The translations under genes and the position numbers were made by a program. A model generated the notes under the pieces. That model searched no databases. It had not been told where the DNA came from and saw only the letters and a program-made list of their open reading frames with translations. Source: Helopsaltes ochotensis (taxonomy: Eukaryota; Chordata; Aves; Passeriformes; Locustellidae). From it: DNA of 64,000 bases. Location: assembly GCA_013400155.1 (NCBI GenBank), contig VXBM01000567.1, positions 436,565 to 500,564 on the forward strand. Reading direction: 5' to 3'. Of the stretch, positions 12,501 through 26,800 are shown one piece after another (the stretch's first letter is position 1; each line of letters opens with the position of its first letter).

Positions 12501-15500
12501 ATGAGCTAATAATATATTACTCGAGTAATAGATGCAGCCAGTGTCTCAAACTCTGAAGACAAACTCAAGGCATATAACTCAGTATTAAATAGCAAGAGGT
12601 TCCAGTAAACAGTTGCTAAAAATGGTTAAATTCCCATTTCATACTGTAGTGATGGGGGTGGAGGGTGAATTATGGCTGTTTGCACCACAGACATCTGTGT
12701 CTTCTCAGACTGCTGTTCTTTTAGCAGAATCAAAGACTGACATTATTTTCTTTCACATTGCACATGCATTGCCACTTTATACTGCACATTCTTTGTTGAA
12801 TTAAGATAATTAACAGACTTTGTAAGGTAACTCATCTCCTTTGACTTTTCTAATTCATGCATTTTAGTTGCAAGTGCTCTACTATTTTCAGCAGATAAAC
12901 TCTCTATATCTCCTTTACCTGCTGAAAAAGCCAATTAACGCCTATAACCGCATCATATAAACCTTTTAGTAATAATGTGTTCTATAAAGACCATAGTTAT
13001 TTTACAATTTATTCTGAAATTATCATTTCAACATTCTTCTCACACTTGGCACTTTAAAAAGGAATCATATATAAATATTTACACATATATTGAAGTTATA
13101 ACAACTTCAGTTAGGAAAAGGCCAAATACATGTTTTAATTCTATTTGCAAATGCAAAAGAACCATAACACATGTTGTATGCATGCTAGAGGAATCACCAC
13201 GTGACGACACCTAAACTACCTAACACTGTCTGCTTGTTGGAGTTGCATCCAACAGCTATCAGTTCTGTTGCTCCAGACTTACAACAGGCACCCAGTGCAT
13301 GGTAATTTGAAGAAAGAAATAAAAAGTTAGTGCAATTGAACTCTAAAGGGTGTGATTTATGAAGAACCTGAACATTATCTCCTGAGGCTTCACAGTTAAC
13401 AAAGTTACTGAAATAAGAGGCACTTTGCAACTTTCTGAGCTACTGTTTGCACAAACTGAGGCACTACTCAACTTATTCACAATCCTTCAGTCTAATTTTC
13501 ACCATCTTTACTACCACACCATCCACTAATTGTCTAATTGTCTCAGCTCTCAGACATCAGTTACTATGTATGTTTGTTTCAGGAGATCTAAAGACACTGC
13601 CTTCGAATTCCCTTAATATCGATAGCCTTACTTCTGTTGATACTCAGGATAACCAAAAGTAAAGGATGATAATGGAACTTAACAGACTAAATTTATATCT
13701 GCACTCCAAAATCAAACCTGAAATAGTAATGAGTTTTGGACCAGATTTAAACAGTCTCCCCCTCACACTCTGGCCTCTCCCCTCTGTTTATGTTGCTTGG
13801 GGTTTTTTTTAAATTCCATTCCACTTCAGGATCATCTCCAAACATGAAGTATCTTCTTGCACTTAAACACAGAACACGACAACAGTTACTGTGACTGCAA
13901 GAACAGGGACATGAGGGAAAGAGAGGACAAACCCCAGTTACGGCTGTTACAGGGCCAGGAGGTAAGCCTGTGATATTACGTGAAAGACTTCCATTTGCTA
14001 CAGAGGAGATGGTATCTAGCAGTGCATGTAGGCTGGTGTCACCAGCCAGCCTGTGTGTCATGTGTCCCTCCTTACTGAGAAATACAGCCATGGACTGACA
14101 ACTTCTACTTCCAGGTCAGTAGAAGAATCTTTTCTGGAGCAGGAGATCAAATCAGGTTCACTCTCCTGCTACAAGAATACCCACAGAGCAACACTTCCAA
14201 TAGAGATCATCTAGATCAGGCCACAGCTCACCCTGATGGACACTGACTTTGTTCAGAGAGACTCTTCTGCTGTGTGAACTACTGCAGAACTGATCTTTGG
14301 CACAGGACCACAGATGTGGAATGAGACCTGGACCACCTTTTGTCTTCAACAGACCAGAGCATGGAGCTCTCTTGCTATATTTCACTGTCAGAAATCTGCT
14401 CTTTCGAAACTGAAGACTCCAACAGCATCTCTCTGCTTCATCTGCTGCAGTTCTTTTCCATCCATGAACCAAGTGCATTGGAAGTTGATCAGCCAAAAAA
14501 AAAAGCACCTTTGAAGCCTATCAGCTAGAAGATTCCCACTCAATGCTAGTTAGATTTAGTCCATGCACCACTTTTGTTTGGTAAATTAAAGACAAGAAGT
14601 TAGATGGAAATAACCCCAACCTCAGCAAGTTCAAAAAGGACAAACCTATAGCAATGAACCAGAAGACTTTCAAGGTGGTGGCAAACAACTAAACCGAAAA
14701 CATATCCAGCCAATCATGTTCCCCAAAACACACAAAGAACCCATTACAGCATTACATGTTCTGGAAAAAAAACCCACAATCCAAAGTTTAACATCACAAG
14801 GATTAAATAAGCCTAAGTGGCGCAGGTAAAAGGAGGAAAGCATAGGAAAGTTTCTGTCACTGAAGTACATGCCAGGATTTGTTAAAGAGAAAATTCAAAT
14901 GACAAACTGTCTCAAGGTGGGTGTGGAATTCAAAAACCGCTTAACTCTCATGCCCAAGAAAAGGAATTTGTCAAGCAAGGTAGGCTGGCAGCATTACAAC
15001 TGGTAGGATGACAGCATTTGGTCATTCTGACATGTCAAGTTAGAATAAAACACCACACTGGATGTTGCAATATGAAGTGCCTCAATGATGGAACTGTAAG
15101 TTCTCTGCCAAAAACAAAATAAAAGGATAAATCTATTTTCAGCACAGGAGCTAGTCTGAGTTTACAGAACAGGTTCACCAGGCAAAAAAAACATGGCAAA
15201 ACGACAGAAAAAAAAAAAAAGGCAGCAGAGCAAGTATTCTTCTTCATGATGGGAATCATGATGGATTAGTGGATTAGATTCCAAACAGGAGATGCTGTAT
15301 GCTCAAGTTAACGTGCTATGATGAAAATTAAACTGAAAACACAACTCAACATGATGAGCATACCTATGAAACAAAAATAAGTCAAAATGTTTGCAATAAC
15401 GCTTCAGTAACTCTAGGGCATCACTTTCTCTGCCCACCTACTAGTATCCAGTAATGTTCCTAGTTTATACAGCCACATTTCACTTAGCAGAAAGTAGAAA

Positions 15501-17821
15501 TAAAGGACATTATGTAAAGGTGTTTTAAAAGAGTTTAAGCCAGAGTTACTAATGAAGCTTTCAGAGCTTGAAGCTCTGTTATGATACCACATTAACCTAC
15601 ATCTACACTGCAGATTAAAATGAAGTTTGCATTAATATATATATTCTTTTCCTCTCATTTTTAAGACCACCTTAAAAAAAAGTTTTAAAAGATGATAGTC
15701 TGTTCCATGCAAAGTATTTCATTTCCCTAACTTCTGATACAAAGAAACACAATCCTGGTAATAAGCAAATGAGACGACAAAGAGCAGTGACAGGAAACAA
15801 AAGGAAACATCTGACTATGTCCACAAATGGACACTTTCAGAGATTTAGACATTTAACTGATTCAGTCAAACTTGCCAGAATGACTATCCTTCTTTCTCAC
15901 AGCATGAGAGACAGACCATTTCAAGAATGTTTCCATTACACTGCTAAATTGCCATCTGAACTGCACAGCACCCTCCCTTCCCCTCTCTCTGGTCTAAGTT
16001 ATCTAGAAGCAGGAGAGAGGGACAGAAGGCAGGTGGTTGGAGGGCGTGGGATCTGAAGTCAGCAACAGTGCCAGGCATATGTTACTGCCTAGTGGAGATG
16101 CAGCTTATACTTTGTCATGACAAGGCTGCCTCTTCACACACAGCAGCTCAGGGGAGAGGAGGGAGAGGTCAAAACAAGACATACTGAGGTGATCCAAAGC
16201 TCACTGTTGCCAAAAGAGGTATTTTCTCCTCCATCCAAGAAGAGATATATTCATTCTCACAGGAAACAAACTTGTTAAGTCCTCAGTAACAATTCAAATT
16301 ACTAACTTGCAGAAACCAAGAAAATTTGGATTAGGAAGTTGCCTTAACTCATCATGTAGCCAGACAAAACTAGAATCTAGGCAAGGAAAATTACACAACT
16401 GAGGTTAGGAATGTAAATTACACTTTCAGTGGAGTTTCAGAAAATTGTTAGGACAATCCAAAGGCTATATCATCACCTTCTTTCTTACACACCCAAGTGC
16501 TGAGGTAACAAGCTGAAAAATAGCAAGTTACAACATCAGCCTAAATTGTGGAAGGAGGACTAGTGTCTTCATGCCCTTCTTTCTGTGCTCCATGCTTCCT
16601 ATATGGTGCAGGACAAGCACTGAGGGGTTTCATTTAATTCAGGTTGCTCTTTCTGCCTATCCTGCAGACCTCACCCAGCACACTTTGATGACCACTTTAG
16701 TAGGCCAGAAGAAAAATAAATACAGGCACTCTCAGTGTCCTTCATCCAAGTCACTTACCTCCTTCTCCATTGTTCCATCATCACATAAGTTTCCTTCATT
16801 CTTTCCTTCTTTCTCTTACTTTGAAGAAAATACTTAAAATTCATGCCCCCAAGACCACCACTTTCCTATGCAAGTATACACTTGCATCATGAAAATTCAA
16901 AATTTCTTTTTAACTATATCAAAATTTCTACTTTTGCAATTGCCTCCTAGGGCCAATATGTATCTGCACGAACAATCAATATATTCTCCAAACATTATTA
17001 CTGTACTGCTCTGGCAACAATTCTTGAAATAAAAGAAAAAAAAAAACCTATGCCCAACAAAATATGCAACAAATGAAGTAATAGAAGATACTTGCATGTT
17101 AGCATCTACTCTATCCAGTATGCATGGTACTTACTTGGTGCATTCTTCTAAAGACTGTACAAGCATTTGCTGGAAAGAACTTATTTCTTCCAGGTTTCCC
17201 ATTAAGTATGAAGTATTTGTCAAGGTTAACCTGGAGCCAAAGCAAATAAAACATGTTTATGTTTGCAGCTATTGACTAATTTTGCATTACTACTATCTAT
17301 TGCATTAAAAGAAAATGCTTACTGGTTCTTAGATCAAGGACCAGACTGCTTCAGTCAGAAAGCAAACTGAATAAAAACAATCCCTGCCTCAAGAATCACC
17401 CAGTTCACAGAGGTAAATTCACACTGACATCGACATTTTGACCACATTAACCCTCCCCAATACATGAGAGATCTCAAGGTTAATTTAAAACACAGGACAA
17501 ACTCACATACTTTTCACTGGCTTGTAGTGGTCGCAGGTAGTTTGAAAGCATTGTTTGTAGCTCCTTAGCATATTCATTTTCTGTTTCTAATATATTTTGT
17601 AGCACCTACAATAAATGACAATTGCTAATTGGTACTTTTTAAGATATATCAACACCAGTTTTAAAGCATACTAAAATTTATTTAGCATGAGAAAAACTTA
17701 AATGAGAGTTCCTACTTTAAAAATGCAAATATCAGCAAGAAAACACTGAATACTATACATCTAGAAATTCACAGGGAAAAAAGACCACTACACACAAGAT
17801 GAACTATCCTTTAGCCATATG

Positions 17822-17856
<35 letters not shown>

Positions 17857-20800
17857 TAAACTAACAGGATTATCCCTACACATTTTGTTGCAAAATCTGA
17901 GTTACAGAGAGCTTTCCTACAAAGCCAGGGGTAATTATTCCCCCTATGTACTTTAGAACAGTGGGAGATCATCAGAGAATGGTAAAGCATAATAGAAGTT
18001 GCAGGAGAAATGAACAGTGTCATTTTTTCAGTCTCAGTTATGACACATTATAACTAATGTTGCTAGTGGAGTGTTCAGATGGACTAAATAATCTGCTAGA
18101 ATACCTGAATAATAACAGATCTACGAAGATCAAGTGATTCCCAAATTCACTCACCAAAACAATCGGCACTATTGCATTATTTTTAAATAGTGCTGCCTAA
18201 CCTTTCACTGGGAGTACACTACCAAAAGAAAATTACAACAGACTGATGCAAAGCCAGGTATTTATAAAATACAGCACACGCTTGGGTTTTAGTTGAATAT
18301 AAATCAAACAAGTAGAATAACCCCAAGTATGTAGAGGAAAACATTTTACTGGACCATTTCTTGGGAGCCTGCTTTAGGATATCCTGCAATATAATCATAT
18401 CAGATTCTACTGTGCTTTTAGAAGGCAACTTATTTTTTGCCTCCAAAAAGTTACTTAGCAGGAGGATCATCAGAATTAAATGCAGTTTAGTGAACAGAGC
18501 TGAACTTCGAAAACTTACTGCTATTCAGTGGTCATCAGCCACACCACAAACCTCATTTTGTTACATGCCATATTTGTCAAGCCTACAGTAATATCTCATT
18601 TCAGCATTTATAGGAACGACTGTAATTGAGTGCATTATTCACTGTTGTAGTCAATACTCTTTCTTACGAAATAAAAAAAGCCATTCATTCCTAAATGCAA
18701 TCCTGATGAAATAACTTTAAATAGTTCAGTATGTCAATGAAGAATTCACTGTTCCTTTCACTGGTGTCATTGATTCTGCTTATTCCTTCAATGCTTCTAT
18801 TCATTTGGGGAGAGAGAGAGAGAAACCATTTTTCAGTCCATTCTTTTATTGCAAGTCTGAATCCTGAACTGAAGATTAAAATGTCTCCGTTCTCTGCTAA
18901 ACACTGTGACAGAAGAATGTCACAGGGAAAGTTATGGCTACTAACTGGGAAATTACAGCATAAAGTACAATATGGGCAAACAAATTTTAAAAAAGCTAAG
19001 GGGTTTTTTTTGACCATTTAGACCAGGAAAATAAAACACCTCTGCCAATCATAGCACTAACTAACCCCCGTATTCTCTTTTATATATATATATAAAAAAG
19101 AAAGCAAATCATTCAAATGGTAATATAAAAGTACTTGGCATCCGTGAGGTTCAAAACTAAGTACAAACCCGATCTTTTTCAATATGGTTTTTCCCCCAAA
19201 ATCCTCCCAGCCCAAAGTCACTACACTGGCAGGAGAAATTAGTAGGGAAAAGGAGACTGAAAGCCAGAGACAAAACCACAGTGTCACGATGAAGAAACAA
19301 AGAGTGTTAAAAGACATTGAAAGATAAAAATCAACAAATTTATTAAAGATCTTGAAAGACTGCACCACTATCCCATTTTCTCAAACACTACTTCCATTCT
19401 GTGCTATAAACAGCTGTCTGAAAAGCTTGAAATAAAACTAGTTTCATGTTAAACATACATCATTATTTTCCTTGTGCTGGTTTGGATTTTCTTTGAGAAT
19501 TTCTTTGCCATATGGAGAACAGAGGATTAGAGCAAAGAGACTTAAGGGCAGGGGGAGGTAAAAACAAGAAAGCTTAAAACCTAAAACTAACCTGACAATT
19601 AGAGAAAAAGGAAAATTAATGCCACTGTAAATGAAAGTATGCTATAAAACCTGTGCAGAGTACCAGATGCACTTATACATCTTTTATTCTAGTAGTTCAC
19701 AGTGTCACACAATACTTGAGATATACACAGTTTCAATAGTCCCCAGAACACATTAAATCTATTACCCTTTCTTTTTAACAAGTACAGTTTTCACTGCATA
19801 CAACTTTTTTTTTTTTACTTTGAATATATTTTTAAAGAGTAACACTGCTAACATAGCTCTAAAACATAACTTCTGTGATATCTTGCATTCTTCCAGCTTG
19901 ACTTACCTACCTTACTGAGAAATTATGAGGATTAAACTCTCGGCCTGTGCTTTGAAGTGACAAGTAGTCATTACTGCAACTCAGTATTTTGGCACCAGAA
20001 ATCCCTTACATTCCTCATATCCACATCTTGTCCGCATGATCTAATAATCACCTTTCTTCCCTTTCCTGCTTTCTGTGCATTCTGGCTGCTGCAAGAGCCC
20101 ATGAGACCTTGTAGACCTTGTTGCCACAACTCCACCACAACATTAGCACAGATCCGACCGAGTACCAAAAGAGCGGCGTTGAAGTGACTGCCGTGGCAGT
20201 CTGTAACGCTGATGAATGGCAGGCACACGCAGCTGAGCTCATACAGCACCAGCTCTCTCAATCACATGGCATACAAAATTCAAGCATGGTTAACAACTCT
20301 GTCACATGCAAAACCTCAGCCTTCTCCCTAAGGCCATTACTACCACCCAAAAATGGATTTAAAATTACCTACATGAAGATGATTGCCTTCCAAACTGGTG
20401 GGAGAAAAGGCAGAGTCCAGAGATATATTTGGGCATGATCGTGTAGCACATTCACATTTTATCATAATAGTATGACACTTAACCAAAATACCACCTATTG
20501 AGCAAAATCACGATCAGTACGTAATTTTTCTGGATCATGAGAATTTGCATGAGGAACTCCTTAAAACAGGTCCTTGAAAGGGGCAGTGTAAAGCACTGCA
20601 CAAGTATACCATATCTTGAGGGTCCTCAAAAATTTATATAAATTTCAGTAGACAACTTGATCCAACTTTAAAAGCGTGGCCTCAAAAGGAGTGTTTATTC
20701 TCTACTATTTCTCAAACACTTAGAAAGAAACAAGGTCATCCAAATACTCATAACTGTGGAGAAATTTGCCCAATTCACCTGCTTTTAGAACAACTACCTA

Positions 20801-23800
20801 ATCTCAAAGCAACTGTAAATGGAGAGAACCTGATTTTATTCTGGATACAAAGTTATAAACTCTCAAGGGATCTGAAGTAAAAATAAAACTCAGAGTAATA
20901 CCTCCTCTGTCTTCAAGGAATAACATGGAACAATACACCCACTTCAGTAATAGGCTACTAAATTACTTCTACCTGAAAAATGCTTCATCACAAATCTGGT
21001 TCATACTACACACTACTATAGACATGTACCATGTACCATTTTATGGAGGACAAAACCTCAGCATTCTCTACTAACCTGAATTCCTGAGCCAGGCCAAATG
21101 TACCTACATAATAAATGGCTGACTTGTCAGCAACACATAGTGTTGCACGGAGCAATTAATTAAACACACTGAGACTAGAAGGCATGTGATTGTCTCATGA
21201 ACTCCAGAGAGAGCCATGAATCCACAGAAATAAAGAACATGTTTACAATGGGGCGAAGAGCAGAGGAAGGTGGTGAAAGCAGTCTCCTCTTTACATTAGG
21301 TACTTTTCCCTTAGCTTATCCCAGTCCTCCTCCCAGAAAGGGAGCCTCTCCTACCACTTTCTGAACTGCCCTTTGATTTTGTCCTCAGTCCAATAAATGT
21401 ATCCTCAGGTGCTGCCTGCTTCCCTAGGGTAAACAGTAATAAATAACTGTGAGGACTAGAGAGTCTCAGCACATCCCCATGTGGGGACAGCCACAACTCA
21501 AAAATAATATGTAGTCCCAGAGTACCAGTCTCAACTCAAGCTTGGTAGCCAAGAGAGCCTCAAACACAGATTTTAACATTTCCTCCTTCACTCAAACTAC
21601 ATCCTTTCAGCTACCAGTTGCCAAAAGTTTTTTTGGAGCTCTTCTGCTTTTTCCTCAACTTTATTATCAGTACAGACTGATGATGCATAGCACAGGGCAG
21701 TCTCATGTCTTAGGTATTAGTCATGCAGCTTAGGTATTAAGACAGAACAAAAACTCAACTCAGAAGTTCACTTCAGTGAATGGGTTTGTTGTTTGTCTTA
21801 TCTACATGTAAAGCATGTAAAAATCTTACACCTAATAATAATTGAAAATATTTTACAGCTATATTGCCATCAAAAGCACAAAACATATTTCAAGAAAATC
21901 TAAATGTCAACACATCTAATTTAGATTTCAGACACAGCAGTACAGTCTTACTTCCCTAAAACAATGGGCATGCTACAGTACAGCCTCTCATTTTTTAAAC
22001 CAGAAGAATAAAATGGTGAGTTTAAAAAAAAGTAGGAGTATTTGCCACATTGTGGAAAAATGTGAAAACAAGGCAATTATACAATTCATTGCAGACAGAC
22101 TTTAGAACAGCACTCTAGGGTTAGTGCTGTAATTTACAACATATCTGTATACTATTATGAACTGGTCATTTTCACCCCCTACAATGTCATCAACAGTTAT
22201 TAAGTAACTAGTGGTCAAAAAGGTTGGCATCTCATTACATCAGGTTAATTGTACCAAGAAAGTTGCACCTGAGCAAGATAAAAAATAAGCTAATCCTAAG
22301 AGTAGGTATATCATGGTCACTAGGGTTTGGGGTTTTGTTTGTTTGTTTGTTTTTAATTAAACTACTTTAAAATCCAGCCACAGCTGCATTTTCCAAAGCA
22401 CAGTAGCTTGAGCCTCCACCATTAGAAGAGGTTATCCAGGGAACAATTATAAAAGTGACACAAACCAAAGGTGAACAAAGGTGGTATTACAAAATCGTAT
22501 GATATACCTTAGGTGCCTGAACAAATTCAACATTTACTTTCTCTTATGTTCACTTACATATACTTTCACCTCTCAAATTTACATACACACACTATAAAAA
22601 CTTTTTTAAAAACACTATTAAGAGATACAGTGAAAACAAAAATAAGTTATATCAATCCACTATTTTGTCCCTGGATATATCACAGCAAGATCATTACTTC
22701 CTGCAGTTAGAAGGAAGGGTGTGCCTGCACGGATACTTTCCACTGTGACCAGCAGCTGTGGGATGCAGTAGCCAAGGAACTGCAGCCCTCCTCCCTTCAC
22801 CACAGAATTGCAGCTACAGACAGAGGCAGGAACGGAGCCAGATGGAGGAGCAGGAGGTTGCTTCATAGCTTTCAATTAGGGACTATAGGCAAAACACCTC
22901 TGTTCTTCCAGGTGCTATTCATGCCACAACCACACAAGATGAAAAGAGAAAATGATGATTTATGATCCTTTTTAAAAACTGACATATAAAATAAAAACCT
23001 GTGACACCTGCTTGGAAGAAAAGGGAAAGAAAGGTTGCGGTTTGGTTTTGCACCAGCAGGGAGCAGTGCTTAACAAAAACAGTAAGATACTTTTTTGCTT
23101 CCCAATGTACCTACTCAATAAATAAATGATTCTCAACATGGTTACACCACACTTAAAGACAGAGTTGGGTATGTTTCCTACATGCATCTACAGAAGAGGT
23201 CTGAATACCAGGTTAAGAATTCCTGGGAGTGTGCTAAAGACTCATTCCGCCTCTACTGCCTTGCTGTGAAATTTATCCACCAGTGTAAGGGAAAGGCTTC
23301 TTAAGTTAACAAGAGAGTTGATTTACAAGCATGAGTACAAAGTAAGCAAATTAAACATTTTGAAATGATCTCTTATTCAACAAAAAGGACAAAAATATAC
23401 TTAATCGATTTCATAGAGCAGAATTTCAGTATTTCATAGAGATTGGAGAATATTGATGGCACATGGGGGATAGGAGAGAAAAAGGAAATTAATAACTAGC
23501 AAAACAATTAAAATGAGCATATTACATAAATGTCAATCATTCACTTGCTTTAGACAATTTTTGCACCATGTTTAAGAATCCACATATGTGATATTCTATT
23601 AAACTAATAATGATCTTGTTTCTACGAGAATCCACCAACACCCCTAACCTAGTTTTGATACTTCCTGGCAAGAATGCCTTTTTCTTGTGCAAATAAGACC
23701 ATTTAGTTAAATGGCATTCTACTGTATATAACAGCTCACATGAAAGAAAAAATGATCACTTACCACATTGTAATAACTTTTGTTAATTGCAGATGTATCA

Positions 23801-26800
23801 AAGCCTTTAGGTGGACTCTTCAAGGTACCTGATTTGGGGGAGACTGGTTTTTCTGAAATACAAGATATTTTGGGGTCAATGGGGTGCAATTTCACAGCTC
23901 AACACTAGAGGTCAAACAAACTGCTTTAAAATATTTATCAAGATATAATGAAAATGGTGCTTCACTGAGAAACATACGTAACAGTACTTCAAATTGGTAA
24001 AGAATCAATATGTGCACAATGAATGAAACTCTAGCCTCATCGAAAACAAGCAGAAAAACTCCCATTCCTTTTCCTGGAACTAGAAAGTCAGTTAATAAAA
24101 TTTGCTTTTCCAAATTTATTTTTTAAAAACAAGATGTTGTCATAGACTGCAATTAAAAAAACAAGCAAAAAAAAAAAATCAGTAACAGGCATTTCCAAAT
24201 CATATACGCACTTTCAAACAAAAGTAGTATTAAGTTTTAATATCAATTCAATAAACTCTGTGAAACAAGTGATCAATCAAAAGCTGAACACTCCAGAGGT
24301 GAGACATTACACTCAATCTCAAAACAGAGATTCAGAACACTATACTAGTGAAGTGACTTCCCTTATGCCCAAAAAATCATCTTTTAAAATTTATCTTTTG
24401 TTATTAATGAAGTAGAGAATAAAAATGCTTATGTACTTAAGAATAGGGTTCTTCATAACAACAAATCCTTCCTACAGGGAATCTATCACTCGGTAATGCA
24501 TGCTCTTCCTAGGGCAACATTAATCTGCAAGATCAAAACAACAGTCCTGAGAGTTACCCAAGTGCTGGCCCAAAACAGAAAGGCAGAGAAAACACACTCC
24601 TAAAGCCTTTCCTCCCACCATTACCACTCCTCTAAATCAATCACAGAGGAGCAAACATGAGGTGAGAGAAAATCAAAAGCAACACGCTGCATGCTGCAGA
24701 AACAGCAAGTAAGATTTACAGCATCTCTTTTCGATCTCTCACACTTGACTGTGCACTTACCCAACTGAGAATGCTTGTGAGACTATGTTTATCTGGACAT
24801 TTTGGTGTTTTGTCTATTTTTATATAGTTTTTAAATAATCAGGCTTGTCTAATATGCAAACGCCAAATAAGCATTTGAGTAACTTGCATCCAAGCTATAA
24901 AACAACCAATTGTCAACTTAACTGCCCCAAACAAAACCACAGATGCATCACCAAAACATACCTACTGAAGGCTCTACCTTTATTTTAAAAGCAAGTTCCT
25001 GTTTCAAACACAATTTAATGAAGACATATGAATAATTTAACTCTAGTTTACCTGATAGCTCAGGCTAAGAATAAATTATGCAAGTCTCAAACACTTCCAG
25101 AAGAAGCCCAGTCAGCCAAGCTAAGAGCCAGCTATGGAAAATTCCCATGGACAGCAGAGCTGACCAGGGAAGCACCATCATAAGCAGAACACTCCCAGTG
25201 GTACCAGCCTCTCCTGAGCAATTTAGGGCTTCTTCAGGCTCCCAGCTTCAGCTCATGGATATGCCATCTCCAGCAAGCTGACCCCAGGTGCAGGTCACCC
25301 TTTCATCTCCAGTACCAGGGCACCCTGGCAGGCCAGAGGCTTTAGCTACCAGCCCATGAAGGGCAGCTCAGGCCCTGTGAGCACACAAATGCAAGTATCT
25401 TTAAGGGGTTTTGCTCTGTATTGCACTGGAACTCCCCTCAAAGAAGCTAATCTAAAAATAAAATATAGTCTTAAAACTTCCAAACATGAACAAAGAAAAA
25501 AAAAACATTCTCCTTGCCACACCACATTCAGGGGTGACAGTAAAACCCTTTTGGTTAATATCTCCTGCCTACCCACCCCATGACAGATCTTAGCTGACAC
25601 ACAGCACAAAAACTACTAGACCCAGCAGTTATCCAGCTGGGAACACTGATGCTCTCAGCCACCAGCCCTGCAATACATATGTGCTCTGCTAGACAGCCAA
25701 GTAATTCCAAATGGCAGGACTCCCACCCCCTTAGAACGAAGCTGTAAACTCAAGCAGGTTTGCCATCAAACACTCAGTGTGAAAGAGCCTAAAATTATGT
25801 CATATGTATGGCTACTCGTTTATATATTCATCTATAATGCTACCCTATATGGGACAGTTAAAATTCTTGTCTTTGTACTGAATTATGAAAATGATGTCAT
25901 TCCCACAAACTTGGTAATTTGCTTTCACCCTCTGTGGAAGCTCTTGGACTTATCCTACAATTTATAGTGACTTTCAGGTTCACTAAATACCTAAAGGTTT
26001 ATTAATCATGTGCCAAAACACATGAAAGGAGAAACCAGAGTTATTTAAGGATAAAAGTAATATAAAAATACTTGTCACTGAATTTATCATAATACAGATG
26101 TCTTGAAAGGAAGAACAAGAGTTATTTAAGGATAAAGGTAAATACTTGTCACTGAATTTGTCATAATACTGACATAAGATGACCATTGTTAAGCTGGCCG
26201 ATCACATCTTTCTGGCTCTTTGTTATCTTAAAGGGTGCAAAAATACCTCTCTTCCCTTAAGCTGCTGAAGAAAGTGGGAGATTTTTTTGCTGAAACATAT
26301 AGAGTCATTTATATTGCCAGCTGTTCAGCTGATTCAGTTATCCATCAGACATACTCACATGTCCAAATTCAGATTTAACGACAGGACAGAAAAAAAGGAA
26401 TCACACATTCATATCATTTTGCCCGAACAGTCATAATCAACACTTAGCTTTTAAAATGTAAGGGCCATTTCTATTACAGAAACACAGAATCAGACACAGC
26501 AAATTAGTCCAGCTGTCTATCATGTCTGGTATTCTGCCTCCAAGCAGTACCTTGCTTCACAAGGAGGAATAAGAAACAGTCTTGTTGCAATTAGCTTATT
26601 GCACAATGCATTACACAGAAGAAAATCCTGATCTTGCACATAAGAAATCACTTTGTTTATGCTAAGTGTCACTTATTATCCTTGGTAATAGAACATTAGA
26701 GTATTTTGCAGAGAATATTTCATTAAACATTTCAAGGAGGTACCACCCCCATTCAGCACACTATGTCTTTATAAAGTCCATAGGTTTTGGAATCATTAGC

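Larger units (their letters stand above)
11085..17134 (-). other. ARHGEF7 intron, 6.0 kb
   Basis: Between the DH exons at 17135 and 11084. Near its 3' end it contains a short palindrome (11120-11137), the AT repeat and the LTR fragment. Otherwise AT-rich unique sequence, with open frames around 13.7-14.5 kb that I do not recognise. Confidence 0.9.

Noticed and set aside
14158..14508. 116-codon minus-strand frame, considered as a retrocopy or an extra ARHGEF7 exon
   Set aside because: The sequence does not match any part of the PIX family and I could not relate it to a known protein.
19475..19500. GTGCTGGTTTGGATTTTCTT, similar to an LTR start
   Set aside because: The match stops after about 20 nt and needs a deletion to align, so it was not called.
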